From: Pelomonas sp052436255
GTDB lineage: Bacteria; Pseudomonadota; Gammaproteobacteria; Burkholderiales; Burkholderiaceae_C
DNA: 53,241 nt
Reading direction: 5' to 3'
NCBI GenBank assembly: GCA_052436255.1
Contig: JBQVNP010000018.1
Location: 1-53,241 of the forward strand
Made by a program: the position numbers and the translations under genes. Shown in pieces: positions 18,396 through 27,809 of this stretch. Each line of letters begins with the position of its first letter. Position 1 is the first letter of the stretch. The notes beneath the pieces are model-generated. The model searched no databases. It saw only the letters and a program-made list of their open reading frames with translations, and had not been told where the DNA came from.

Positions 18396-19169
18396 ATGAG
18401 CAAGACCCTGAAGACGCTGGTTGCCGCAGCGGCCCTCGCAGCGACGAGCTTCGCTTCCGCAACGCCCATTGTCGGCATTAACAACCTGACGTTCGGCCAA
18501 GTGCAGATTTCGTTGGGCAATATCGACTGGAACAACGACCCGCTGAACCTGAACCCCCCGCCGAACGGCGCAGCCACGACCATGGGTTCTTTCGTGTCGC
18601 AAAACCTGCGCACGGGTTCCTTCCTGGGCGTTCCTGTCGGCAGCGCCGGCACGATCCGTGACATGGCAGACCCGACGATTCTGCCCGGCGAAACCGGCAA
18701 TGCCTTCGTGATGGGCGCGCCGACTTTTGTCAGCAAGTTCCTGACCTTCGCTGCCCAGCCCAACTGGATCTTTGACGCGAACTTCCTGGTGGCTGGCACG
18801 ACCGTGGTTGGCATCCCCACCCCGTTCCTGCTGGGTCAGAACGGCGCCAACGTTTCGGCCACGATGACGGTCAACGGCATGGCTTGCGATGACCTGAACC
18901 TGAACGGCGTCTGCGATCCGGGCGACGACATCACGAAGTGGACCGGCATCTTCTCTGCCCAGTTCACCAACACGACGATCGCTGGCCTGGCTGCCACGCT
19001 GGTTGGCGCTGATGGCATCCCGTTCACGGCCGACGACGGTGCACTGGACAACAACACTTGGTCCGGCACCATCGAAGCCACCCGTCTGCCTGAGCCCGCT
19101 TCGCTGGGCCTGGTGGGTCTGGCGCTCGCCGGTCTGGGTTTCGCCAGCCGTCGCCGCCAAGCTAAGTAA
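18396..19169 (+). CDS. PEP-CTERM sorting-signal protein (exosortase A substrate)
   Basis: 257 residues. An N-terminal signal peptide (residues 1-22, ending ATSFASA) precedes a Gly/Asn/Thr-rich extracellular region. The C-terminus has the full tripartite PEP-CTERM signal: PEP at 232-234 (LPEPASLGL), a hydrophobic helix, and a basic tail SRRRQAK. The ribosome-binding site AAGGAGATTCAA sits just before the ATG. Residues near 160-172 (DDLNLNGVCDPGDD) have the spacing of an EF-hand or dockerin-like calcium loop, and the only two mature-region cysteines flank it. It should be exported by Sec, cleaved by XrtA and displayed on or released from the surface. It is the only PEP-CTERM gene in the window. 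Confidence 0.93.
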   Translation: MSKTLKTLVAAAALAATSFASATPIVGINNLTFGQVQISLGNIDWNNDPLNLNPPPNGAATTMGSFVSQNLRTGSFLGVPVGSAGTIRDMADPTILPGETGNAFVMGAPTFVSKFLTFAAQPNWIFDANFLVAGTTVVGIPTPFLLGQNGANVSATMTVNGMACDDLNLNGVCDPGDDITKWTGIFSAQFTNTTIAGLAATLVGADGIPFTADDGALDNNTWSGTIEATRLPEPASLGLVGLALAGLGFASRRRQAK

Positions 19170-19205
19170 TGTGAGTCAAGCGGCGTCGCTTGACGCCGCG
19201 TCGAC

Positions 19206-19230
19206 AAACCCCGCCACGGCGGGGTTTTTT
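19206..19230 (+). terminator. Rho-independent terminator after the PEP-CTERM gene
   Basis: CCCCGC / GCGGGG stem with a 4-nt loop followed directly by six T residues, 40 bp after the stop codon. The left side has only AAA, so on the minus strand it would be weak. Confidence 0.9.
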
Positions 19231-19350
19231 ATTGGTCGACCTGTCACGGTCGGCGTTCAGCCGAACGGTGGTAGCCGGTGAGCCGTCTTGACCAAGCACT
19301 CGCGCAGCATGGGCCACTGGTTGACGAAGCAGCCTGCGCTGAGCCGCTCA

Positions 19351-20124
19351 CTACCGCGTTCCGACGCTTCCCAGCATGTTGGACGCATTCCGAACCGGAA
19401 TCGCATAGCTGATTCCGCTGGGTGCGCTGAGCGCGGCTTCACGGGTTCCCTTGACCAGCACCATGTTGACAACACCGACTACCTCGCCGGTTTCGACGTC
19501 CAGCACCGGGCCGCCGCTATTGCCGGGATAGGCCGTCGCATCGAGTTGCATAACTTCGAAGGCGCCCTGGCGCAATTGGTTCACAGCTCGCTCGCTAAGC
19601 CCTGGGGCGCCGGTGGCCGGCGGCGCGATGGCAGTCCTCGCCGAAACAATGCCGCGGTGGGTCACGTGGGAATAGCCCAGCGCTCCGCCGAGCGGGAAGC
19701 CAATCAGTGCAATGGCCGTGCCCTCGCGCGCCTCCTCCCGCGCAAGTCGCAGCGCCGGCACGGCTGGCGCTTCAATCTGAAGCAGCGCAAGATCGTGCCG
19801 CACATCCGTGCCGACCAGCCTGGCACTACGCATCACCCATTGAGACTCTGGCGTCCAGACTTGGATGGCAATGCTGCGGTCGATCCGACCTGGAATTTCA
19901 GGTGGCAGCACATGGGCATTGGTCAAAACATGAAGCCCGTCACCGACAACAAAACCGGTGCCCCTGAAGCCGAAGCGAGGACTGTCCAACAGCCCGTAAC
20001 TGCCGACAAGAACGACAGAACGTTTGGCCTTCGCCACCAGCTCCGGCAGTTGCGCGTGCGCCCCGACACAGCCGCAAGCCAAAACGGCCATTGCCGCAAG
20101 CAGGCGGCGACGATCAGCGTTCAT
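19351..20124 (-). CDS. Trypsin-like (S1/HtrA-type) periplasmic serine protease
   Basis: 257 residues. The N-terminus MNADRRRLLAAMAVLACGC is a signal peptide ending near AHAQ (residue 25). The catalytic triad is complete: His71 in LTNAHVLPP, Asp111 in RHDLALLQIE and Ser203 in YPGNSGGPVLD. No PDZ domain follows, so it is shorter than DegP/DegS. Its start overlaps the stop of the FeeM-PilZ gene by 4 bp, making it the last gene of the epsB-prs unit. That position suggests a role in processing or quality control of surface or polysaccharide-assembly proteins. The substrate is unknown. Confidence 0.88.
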   Translation of the reverse strand: MNADRRRLLAAMAVLACGCVGAHAQLPELVAKAKRSVVLVGSYGLLDSPRFGFRGTGFVVGDGLHVLTNAHVLPPEIPGRIDRSIAIQVWTPESQWVMRSARLVGTDVRHDLALLQIEAPAVPALRLAREEAREGTAIALIGFPLGGALGYSHVTHRGIVSARTAIAPPATGAPGLSERAVNQLRQGAFEVMQLDATAYPGNSGGPVLDVETGEVVGVVNMVLVKGTREAALSAPSGISYAIPVRNASNMLGSVGTR

Positions 20125-21404
20125 AGGTCGCCCGCGACATGCTCGGTCTCGAGCGCGCTGACAGCGCGCCGCCAGACATCGTCTGATTCTTCGAGCCTGA
20201 AGCCGTAGAACTCACCGGTTTCTCCGTGGTGATGACGTATGACCTTAACGTCGAGCATTGCCTTGTCTTGAGTACCAAGTTCGACCCATGCCGATCCCTC
20301 GGCGCCGACCGGGATGCTCAGCTTGGATTGGGCCTGAAAGCCCGAAAGCGAGATCTCGATCACCGTGATCACGATGGCGCACTCGCTGCCCCCGACCCGC
20401 AGACGCAACTCGGCAGGGCAGCGCAGCGAGAAGCGATGGTGTCGGCGCATGGGGTGAAACCCCGTCGCGGAACCGCTGAGCATCGGTAGCACGGCGCGAA
20501 ATTCCGGCTGGTCATAGATGGACCACAGCAGCGCCTTGCGCCTATCGTCAAGCTCCGCGAACACCGCGCTTCGCTTGTTGAAGAAGTGGTCCAAGATGGC
20601 CGGCGTCAGCACCGGATCGTTGGTCGTGAAATAACGTCGCTTTGGCAGCTTGATGTTGGGCAGGCGGAGCTGAACAAAGTACTGGTAGAGGTTCTTGCGT
20701 TCCTTGCGCCTGCCATAGACGCGACGGAATATTTCCTTAGCCACGGGCAGATCAAGCGTCGCGCCCACGGCCGGCGCACCATTCGCGAAGTCGTACTTGT
20801 CGACGACGTTCTCTTGCAACCGCTCGAAGAACAGCAGTGACTCGTAAAGTTCGATTTTTTCAGGATTGACGGCGATGACGAGGTGGCGCGTATCAAAGTA
20901 CTCCGTGCAGTACTCGTACATGAACTTCATCAAGGGAAACAGGATCGCCCCGCCCGTCTTGCGAAAATCTGGGTGCACGGCGAGTGCTGAGATTTCGGCG
21001 ATCTGCCCTTGCTTAGCCCGTACCTCGCTGAGGTCAAAAACAGCTTGCAGTGGAAAGCCGAACACACCTTCACGGATCATCGACATGGTGCCGACGACGC
21101 GGCCGTCGTATTTCGCGCAGAGCGTCGTCGTCGTCGGTAGCGCGTGATAGATCGTGACGCGCAAGCCCGAGGGTGACGGCTTCATGAAGCCGCTGGCGAC
21201 GTATGCGTCATGAAGAATGCGGAAGCAGTCTTCCAATTCTTCGGCGGTTTCGGCGACCTTGAGTTCCAGTCGCGGATCCGGCGCAGGATCGCAATCAATC
21301 ATGCCGCGGTAGATGGCGTGGCGTGTGTCGCGAGGTACCCGCGCAAAGACCCACCGCATCAACTGGTGTATTCGCTTGCGAAGGCTCGCCTGCTTGATTT
21401 GCAT
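20121..21404 (-). CDS. FeeM-like N-acyl amino acid synthase/GNAT fused to a PilZ domain
   Basis: 427 residues. Residues about 45-250 form a GNAT fold of the FeeM / exosortase-associated acyltransferase / autoinducer-synthase type: RILHDAYVASGFM, YDGRVVGTMSMI, EISALAVHPDFRKTGG and IAVNPEKIELYESLLFF. FeeM enzymes join an acyl chain from acyl carrier protein to an amino acid. From residue 316 a PilZ domain follows, with the c-di-GMP RxxxR motif at 320-324 (RRHHR). The second motif reads EISLSG (350-355), with Glu where Asp/Asn is usual in D/NxSxxG. The gene follows prsT in the same direction. c-di-GMP-controlled acyl-lipid synthesis linked to polysaccharide production is the inference; the Glu substitution could weaken binding. 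Confidence 0.8.
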   Translation of the reverse strand: MQIKQASLRKRIHQLMRWVFARVPRDTRHAIYRGMIDCDPAPDPRLELKVAETAEELEDCFRILHDAYVASGFMKPSPSGLRVTIYHALPTTTTLCAKYDGRVVGTMSMIREGVFGFPLQAVFDLSEVRAKQGQIAEISALAVHPDFRKTGGAILFPLMKFMYEYCTEYFDTRHLVIAVNPEKIELYESLLFFERLQENVVDKYDFANGAPAVGATLDLPVAKEIFRRVYGRRKERKNLYQYFVQLRLPNIKLPKRRYFTTNDPVLTPAILDHFFNKRSAVFAELDDRRKALLWSIYDQPEFRAVLPMLSGSATGFHPMRRHHRFSLRCPAELRLRVGGSECAIVITVIEISLSGFQAQSKLSIPVGAEGSAWVELGTQDKAMLDVKVIRHHHGETGEFYGFRLEESDDVWRRAVSALETEHVAGDL

Positions 21405-21451
21405 TGCAGCTTATGAACCGTAGGTGCGTGCCGGTGGTCGTGACTTCTAGC

Positions 21452-24241
21452 TCAAAGCGAGGCGATGAGTTTCTGCACCTCGTCCTGCCCTGCAAAGGCG
21501 CTGCCCAACTGGGCAAGTCGCTGTAGTTCCACGCGGGCTTCGGCCTTCTGGTTGTTTTTCAACAAGTACTGCGCCAGATGCAGCCGATGCGTCGGTTGCT
21601 CGGGATCAAGCTCTACCGCGCGCTTCTGCAACGCCAATGCCTTGCTGAGTTGCCCGGCGCTCGCGTGAATTTCGGCCGCTGTATCCATGAAGGCCGTTGC
21701 GTTTGGGGCCAAGGCCAAGGCTTTCTCGGCAGCCTCCAGGGCCCCCGGCTTGCCGGCGCGTTGCAGCAACCAGGCGAGATTGTTCAAAGCAACAGGATGC
21801 CTCGGGTCGGCAGCGATCACTTTGAGATATTGCTGTTCGGCGCGCTCGAAGTCCTTGCGGCCCATCGCTAGGTCACCAAGATAGAAATTGAACCTGGGAT
21901 CGTTCGGTTGCTTCGCCAACCAGTCGAACGCCAACTTGTCGGCATCAGCCGTCTGATTCGCGGCCAGCAGCGCTCGGTGGAGCTTCATGGCAGTCTCAAC
22001 CACCGGCGCTTTCGTGAAACTGGTGCGCAATGCAGCAACCGCCGCGGGCTTGTTGCCTTTGGACGCCTGCAGGTCACCCTCATACGTCCAACCGTAAGCC
22101 TCGTTGGGCAGCAAGGTTTGAACGGCCTTGGCCTGGGCCAAGGCTTCTTCCATCTTGCCGGTCCGCGAAAGCAATGTCATCAGGCTGGCCTGCGCCTGCA
22201 TGTAGTCCGGTTTTATCGCAATCACTTTGCGCAACTGGGCGATGGCAGCCGGTACGTCCTTGCGAGCGAGATGCACTTCGGAAACTCGCATGAGAGGCTC
22301 CACGGCATTCGGCTGGAGTGAGGCCATCTTGTTGAAGGCCTGCAACGCCTGGTTGTAGTTGCCGGACTTCAGCTCGGCCAGACCGACCATTTCGTGGAGC
22401 TTGCCGTTATCCGAGAAGCGCGTTACGCCTTCCACAGCAACTTGGAGAGCAGCCTTGGCCTCGCCTTCCTCAAGCAATGCGGTAGCCAGGGCGACCCTCG
22501 GTTCGTCAGCGTCCGGGAAGCGCTTGACGGCGGCCTCGAGTCGACTCTTGAGTTCCTCCGGCTTTGCTCCCGCACGTGCGCGCATCGACACCAGCCCCAA
22601 AGCCGCCGGAACGGACTGGGGATCAGCAGCGACGAGTTTCTCGTAACGAGCAACGGCAGCGTCGATCTTGCCGTCGTTTTGATCCATCAAGGCCAGCGCT
22701 GCGACAGCAGGGAGATAAGACGGTTGCCGCGATACCGCCAACTCAAACTGCTCCCTGGCCTTCACCGCATTTCCAAGCCGCTGTTCAATCTGGCCGCGGA
22801 AAAACGGAGCGACTGGCTTGGTCGGGTACTTGCGGTCTATCGAATCGATCACGCCCTGCGCATCGTCGAAGCGGTTGCCGCGAATATGCGCAACCACCAT
22901 GACGACCTCGGCCTCCCCGGCACCCTCACCGGCGGCGATGGCCTTCAGCTCAGTCATAGCGCGCTCTGTGCGGCCTGCGGTCAACTCCGCCAGGGCCAGC
23001 GCGGTTCGACCACGCGAGTCCTGGGGGTTCACCTGGACCGTCTTCGCGAACATCTTCTTGGCTGCGTCGGCGTTGCCCATCTGGAGGTGAGAGTCCGCTG
23101 CAACGGAATAGACCTCAGCCGGCATGAGGGTGTCGGTGTCCAGCAACGGTTGCACAAATGACAGCGCCTTGCGAGGATCGCCCGCCCGCAGTTGTGCGCG
23201 TGCCAGCAGCACACGAACAGCGACAGGGTTCTGCGAATTCGGCAGCGCCTTGCCGAGGTGCGCGATGGCCTGCAGATAAGCACCGCGCTCATATTCGATC
23301 GCGCCGGCCAGATGCAGGAAGCGCGAATTTGACGGTAGGGCCTTCAACAACTGCTGCGACGTCTCGTGGGCCGCCTTCAAGTCCTTGCGCTCCATGGCCA
23401 AAAGCGCCGAGAAGTACCGTACCTGCAAGTTGTTGGGCTGCGCCTTGTCCAGCTCTGCGAGTTGTTTTTGCACGCTGTCAAAGTCGCGCTGCTGCATCAG
23501 CAGACCAATGATGCCCAGATGGGCGGCATTGCTGGCCTTGTCCCGTTTCAGAGCCTCGCGGTAGGTCGAAATGACGTCTGCTGGGTCTGCACCGCTGGCC
23601 TGAAGAATCTCGGCCTTCATGATCAGCGGGCGGGCCGACTGGGGGTCGGCTTTCAGCGCGCGCTCCACCTGCTCGAGCGCCGCGTTCTTGTCGCCGGCGA
23701 TGTGCAGCAACTGCGCCACCGCAAGCTGGGCGACGATGTTGCCGGGATCGGCCTGCAAGGCCGCGTCGGCGGCGGCGCGAGCTTGAACATACTTGCCCCG
23801 CGAACCGTAGGCCGTGGCCAAAGCAGCTTTCAACTCCGCCTGACGCTTGGGACTGCTGAGCTGAACATCACCGTACTCCGCGATGAACTTGTCGGTCTCA
23901 CCACGCAGGATCAGCGTGGCCGCCATCACCGGCACCAATTCGTCATTGCTGTAGGCGGCGTCACGGGCTTTCGACAATTCCAGCCAGGCCCCTTGCACAT
24001 CGCCGCTTTCAAGCAGGGCCTTGCCCAACAAGAAGCGCGCTTCGACCAACGAACCGTCCTTCTGCAAGGCATTCTTGAACTCGATGGCAGCGGCTTTGTA
24101 GTCCTTCTTTTCCATCCGCGCCTTGCCGGAGTCGACGAGTTGCTTGGCGGACGGCTCCCAGCAACCCGTCAACATTGCCGAGGCTGCCATGACCGCAGCG
24201 GCGAGACACGCGGTGGCACGACGCTTTTTGCTGTGCTTCAT
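21452..24241 (-). CDS. prsT: PEP-CTERM system TPR-repeat lipoprotein PrsT
   Basis: 929 residues. The signal peptide ends in a lipobox (AMLTGC), giving lipidated Cys27. The remainder is almost entirely tetratricopeptide repeats, more than twenty by eye, for example KDYKAAAIEFKNALQ, KQFERAEQQYLKVI-like units and NPVALNNLAWLLQ-like units near the end. The length and arrangement match PrsT (TIGR02917), encoded beside PrsK/PrsR in exosortase A loci. TPR lipoproteins of this kind act as periplasmic scaffolds for polymer synthesis or export machines. Start and stop overlap the neighbouring prsR by 4 bp. The family call is firm; a direct partner is not known from the sequence. Confidence 0.94.
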   Translation of the reverse strand: MKHSKKRRATACLAAAVMAASAMLTGCWEPSAKQLVDSGKARMEKKDYKAAAIEFKNALQKDGSLVEARFLLGKALLESGDVQGAWLELSKARDAAYSNDELVPVMAATLILRGETDKFIAEYGDVQLSSPKRQAELKAALATAYGSRGKYVQARAAADAALQADPGNIVAQLAVAQLLHIAGDKNAALEQVERALKADPQSARPLIMKAEILQASGADPADVISTYREALKRDKASNAAHLGIIGLLMQQRDFDSVQKQLAELDKAQPNNLQVRYFSALLAMERKDLKAAHETSQQLLKALPSNSRFLHLAGAIEYERGAYLQAIAHLGKALPNSQNPVAVRVLLARAQLRAGDPRKALSFVQPLLDTDTLMPAEVYSVAADSHLQMGNADAAKKMFAKTVQVNPQDSRGRTALALAELTAGRTERAMTELKAIAAGEGAGEAEVVMVVAHIRGNRFDDAQGVIDSIDRKYPTKPVAPFFRGQIEQRLGNAVKAREQFELAVSRQPSYLPAVAALALMDQNDGKIDAAVARYEKLVAADPQSVPAALGLVSMRARAGAKPEELKSRLEAAVKRFPDADEPRVALATALLEEGEAKAALQVAVEGVTRFSDNGKLHEMVGLAELKSGNYNQALQAFNKMASLQPNAVEPLMRVSEVHLARKDVPAAIAQLRKVIAIKPDYMQAQASLMTLLSRTGKMEEALAQAKAVQTLLPNEAYGWTYEGDLQASKGNKPAAVAALRTSFTKAPVVETAMKLHRALLAANQTADADKLAFDWLAKQPNDPRFNFYLGDLAMGRKDFERAEQQYLKVIAADPRHPVALNNLAWLLQRAGKPGALEAAEKALALAPNATAFMDTAAEIHASAGQLSKALALQKRAVELDPEQPTHRLHLAQYLLKNNQKAEARVELQRLAQLGSAFAGQDEVQKLIASL

Positions 24242-25599
24242 TTGATCTGCAACCGGTTCATCATGTCGTAAAGAGTCGGGCGGCTGATGCCGAGCAGCTC
24301 GGACGCACGCACGATGTTGCCATCGGTGCGCGCCAATGCCGTGATAAGTGCCTGGCGCTCGGCGTTCTCGCGCACGGTGCGCAAGTCGAGCATTGAACTG
24401 TCGTCACCAGACGAAGGATCGGCACGCAAGCCGAGATCGAGCGCAGTGATGCGATCGTCCTCAGCCATGATGACGGCGCGTTTGAGCATGTTCTGCAGCT
24501 CGCGTACGTTGCCCGGCCAGCGATGCACCTCCAATGCACGGACGGCGTCGTCGGCCAGTGTGGGCACAGGGCGGCGCATCTCGGTGGCGAAACGGCGCAC
24601 GAAAGCATGCGCAAGCAGCACCGGGTCGCCCATACGTTCACGCAGCGGCGGGATGTCAACGACGATTTCAGCCAAGCGGTAGTACAGGTCCTCCCGGAAC
24701 CGGCCGTCGGCGATGCGTGATTTCAGATCCTGGTGAGTGGCGCCGACGACGCGCGCGTCGATCGGTATCTCCTGGCGGCCACCCACGCGCTCGATGACGC
24801 GCTCCTGCAAGAATCGCAGCAGCTTGGCCTGCAGGGACATGGGCAGGTCGCCGATCTCGTCGAGCATCAACGTGCCGCCGTTGGCAGTCTCAATCTTGCC
24901 GAGCGTCGACTTGGTCGCACCGGTGAAGGCGCCCTTCTCGTAGCCGAAAAGTTCGCTCTCGAGCAGCGTCTCGGGAATGGCGGCGCAGTTGATGGCAACG
25001 AAGCGCCCCTTGCGCTTGGATGCGTCGTGAAGGCCTTGAGCAAGGACCTCCTTGCCGGTACCGCTCTCCCCGAGCAGCAGTACGGTGGCGTCGCTTGGCG
25101 CAACCTTCTCGATCATGCGGCACACGCGCTGCATGCCGGGGTCACGCGTGATCAGGCCGGAGAAGACATCGCTGCTCTGCTGCATCTGCAAGCGGCGGTT
25201 CTCTTGCTGCAGTTCGTACAGTCGGTAGGCCCGCTCGACGGTGAGGCTCAGCACATCCGGGTCGACAGGTTTGGCCAGGAAGTCGTAGGCGCCCATTCGA
25301 ATGGCGCGCAGCGCGTTGTGCTGGTCGTTCTGGCCGGTCAGCACGATGACCTTGGCGCCCGGGTCGAGTTCAAGCAACTTCTCAAGGCACTTGAACCCTT
25401 CAGACACGGCATCACGATCAGGCGGCAGGCCGAGGTCCATCGTGACAACGGCAGGACTATGGCGACGGAACTGCAGCACGGCGCTGGCAACATCATCGGC
25501 CGTCACCGACTCGAAGCGGTCCAGCGACCACTTGAGCTGCTTCTGCAAAGCCAGATCGTCCTCCACGATCAACAGCGGCGCGTGGCGGGGCGTGCTCAT
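24238..25599 (-). CDS. prsR: Sigma-54-dependent response regulator PrsR
   Basis: 453 residues in NtrC order. The receiver domain (1-125) has phosphoacceptor Asp55 in VTMDLGLPP and Lys in FLAKPVD. The AAA+ domain has Walker A GESGTGKE (177-184) and GAFTGA (223-228), the loop that contacts sigma-54. The Fis-type helix-turn-helix at the end reads NIVRASELLGISRPTLYDMM. It matches the PEP-CTERM-box response regulator (TIGR02915). It should activate RpoN promoters such as the one at 18320. It overlaps prsK upstream and prsT downstream by 4 bp each, so kinase, regulator and TPR protein are translationally coupled. Confidence 0.95.
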   Translation of the reverse strand: MSTPRHAPLLIVEDDLALQKQLKWSLDRFESVTADDVASAVLQFRRHSPAVVTMDLGLPPDRDAVSEGFKCLEKLLELDPGAKVIVLTGQNDQHNALRAIRMGAYDFLAKPVDPDVLSLTVERAYRLYELQQENRRLQMQQSSDVFSGLITRDPGMQRVCRMIEKVAPSDATVLLLGESGTGKEVLAQGLHDASKRKGRFVAINCAAIPETLLESELFGYEKGAFTGATKSTLGKIETANGGTLMLDEIGDLPMSLQAKLLRFLQERVIERVGGRQEIPIDARVVGATHQDLKSRIADGRFREDLYYRLAEIVVDIPPLRERMGDPVLLAHAFVRRFATEMRRPVPTLADDAVRALEVHRWPGNVRELQNMLKRAVIMAEDDRITALDLGLRADPSSGDDSSMLDLRTVRENAERQALITALARTDGNIVRASELLGISRPTLYDMMNRLQIK

Positions 25600-27764
25600 T
25601 GGACGTCGAGCGCCGCCAGAGGCGCGTCGGCCTGCGCATGGAACAAGGGGAGCAACAGGGTTACGGTCGTCCCCCGGTTCAATTCACTCTGCACGCTGAT
25701 ATTGCCTCCCAGTTCCTGCACGTATTGATAGCTCTCGTGGGCGCCAATGCCCATGCCGCTGGCCTTGGTGGTCTGGAACGGCTTGAAGAGGCGATTCTGT
25801 ATGAAATCCTCGCTCATGCCGCAGCCACTGTCCTCCACTCGAACCCGGGCCTGGCTACCTTGAGCATCCAGGGTCAGGCAGACACGACCTGTGGCGGGTG
25901 TTGCATCGAACGCGTTCTGAACAACATGGCCCAGCACGCGTTCGACGCGCTCGGCGTGGCCACGGGTGCTAACACTGCCTTGCAGCGTCAACTCCAGCAC
26001 CCTGCCCTTGCTCGATGCTGCCGCTGCCAGGCGCTTGGCGATCTGCTCCAGGTCAACGCCGCTGGTCACGCCATGCGGCTTGTCACCATCGCGCAACTGC
26101 AGCATCAGCTGCCGCATCTTCTCAAGTGAGTTCTCGACGGTGTCCAGCATGTCCTGCTGGAACTCCGGGTTGTCGCGCAGGCGCTTGGCATTCTTCATCA
26201 TCAACGACAGCTGGGTGACGATGTTCTTCAGGTCATGGACGACAAAGGCTGACATGCGGTTGAAGGCGTCGAACTTGCGTGCCTCCAACAGGGCCTCGGT
26301 GGCTTGCGCCTGGTCAAGATAGCCCGATGCCTGGCTGGCGGCGGTTCGCAGCAGATCCCGCACTTCCCAGTTGAGTTCGACCATCGCGCGCGGTCGCCCA
26401 AGCACGACGAAGCCAATGAGCGCTTCGCGGACCAGCAGCGGCACCACCAACCAGCAGCGCGGCTCATCCGTCAGCCAGGCTGGCAATTCGAGGCCGGGAT
26501 AGGCACCGCGCCGCGCGCGCCACTCGTCCACGTCGATGATCCAGGCACGCTCGCTCCAGAACTTCGCGAGCGCGCCGTCGCGCGCTTCGACACCGCTTTG
26601 GGCAGGCAAATTCCAACGCGCGGTCTGCATGAAGTCGCCGTTGGCAGCTCGCTGCATCCACAACATGCCGCTGGGACTTTCAACCAGATTGGCCAGTGCC
26701 CGCACCACCGTCTCAGCGGTGTGCTGCGGCTCCGCACTGCCAGACAACAGCTGCGTGAAGCGCAACCACTCTTCGCGGTAGTCGTAGCGGTAGCTGAAGA
26801 AGTTCTTGCTGATGTAGACCCGCAGGCGCGAGCGCATCGAACCGGACGCCACGAGCAAGGCCAAAGCGACCATCGCAACAAAAACCAGGGCGAGGGACAA
26901 CGCGCGCCCCCAATGACCGCCGGTGTAGCGCACGTAATAACCGACGCCGGCCACGATCAGCAGATAGGCACCCACGAGCAGCAACGTCGCCGAGTGGAAG
27001 ACAGCTGCACGCGATACATGCAACTTGCCCAGCCAATCGGCATGCCGCCGGGAAGCCACATACAGCAAGGGCACGGCTGCCGCATGAACCAGCGAGCGCA
27101 CGCTGATCGCGTCACCGTCGAAGCGTTGGAACAGGGCCGCCTGCGAGCCGATGAACAGGTCGAAGATGAAGATGGCACCCAGCCCCAGGCAGACCGGCTT
27201 GGCATTCCAGCGCGCATCGCCCGTCGCGTTGCGCAACATCTGCTCGACGAGAACCAGCCCCAAGACCGCAACGCCAAGCGCCGCAAACGCACGGGGTCGG
27301 GCCAGAGCTTCCAGCGGCAGGCTCTCACCCAAGAGGATCAGCCCGAGCTGAACCACAAGCACAAGGCCAGTGGTCGGTCGCACCCACCCCAAACCACCGC
27401 CGCGCCGCGGCTTTGGCAGCAACATCAGCATGAAAGCGAACCACAAGCTGAAGCGCAGCAGATCCAGCGACGGGGCCAGCCAGGTCGGGAGCGGGTTGGA
27501 CCAATGCCGGAAACCTCCCACCAGCCCAGCGCCTGCCCAGAAAGCACTGGCAGCCAATGCGGCAAGAAAGACCAACGCCAGCACGCTGACGGGCACGCCG
27601 CCGCGACGCAGCCGTTGCGCGAAGTAAAGCGCGAACAGCCCATAGGCCGCACAGCAGATCAGATCGCCAAGGCCGCTCAGCGAAAAGAACGAGAGGAACG
27701 CTTCGATCACGACGCCTGGGGCAGAGTCCAATTCAGCGGCGATAGGCATGCCTGATTCAAGCAT
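25596..27764 (-). CDS. prsK: PEP-CTERM system sensor histidine kinase PrsK
   Basis: 722 residues. About eight to ten hydrophobic segments cover residues 17-310 and form the membrane sensor. A GAF-like domain lies at about 345-480. The dimerisation helix carries His510 in FVVHDLKNIVTQL, and the ATPase domain has the N-box NAFDATPATG, then VRVEDSGCGM and ASGMGIGAHES. This is the PrsK pattern (TIGR02916). It should phosphorylate PrsR in response to an unknown membrane or envelope signal. It is the second gene of the unit, 45 bp after the sugar transferase gene. Start choice: ATG at 27764, with another at 27749; neither has a strong ribosome-binding site. Confidence 0.94.
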   Translation of the reverse strand: MLESGMPIAAELDSAPGVVIEAFLSFFSLSGLGDLICCAAYGLFALYFAQRLRRGGVPVSVLALVFLAALAASAFWAGAGLVGGFRHWSNPLPTWLAPSLDLLRFSLWFAFMLMLLPKPRRGGGLGWVRPTTGLVLVVQLGLILLGESLPLEALARPRAFAALGVAVLGLVLVEQMLRNATGDARWNAKPVCLGLGAIFIFDLFIGSQAALFQRFDGDAISVRSLVHAAAVPLLYVASRRHADWLGKLHVSRAAVFHSATLLLVGAYLLIVAGVGYYVRYTGGHWGRALSLALVFVAMVALALLVASGSMRSRLRVYISKNFFSYRYDYREEWLRFTQLLSGSAEPQHTAETVVRALANLVESPSGMLWMQRAANGDFMQTARWNLPAQSGVEARDGALAKFWSERAWIIDVDEWRARRGAYPGLELPAWLTDEPRCWLVVPLLVREALIGFVVLGRPRAMVELNWEVRDLLRTAASQASGYLDQAQATEALLEARKFDAFNRMSAFVVHDLKNIVTQLSLMMKNAKRLRDNPEFQQDMLDTVENSLEKMRQLMLQLRDGDKPHGVTSGVDLEQIAKRLAAAASSKGRVLELTLQGSVSTRGHAERVERVLGHVVQNAFDATPATGRVCLTLDAQGSQARVRVEDSGCGMSEDFIQNRLFKPFQTTKASGMGIGAHESYQYVQELGGNISVQSELNRGTTVTLLLPLFHAQADAPLAALDVQ

Positions 27765-27809
27765 GCCCCATGGCGGCAGGCATCGGCGCTTACGCCGAGG
27801 AAGCGGTGG

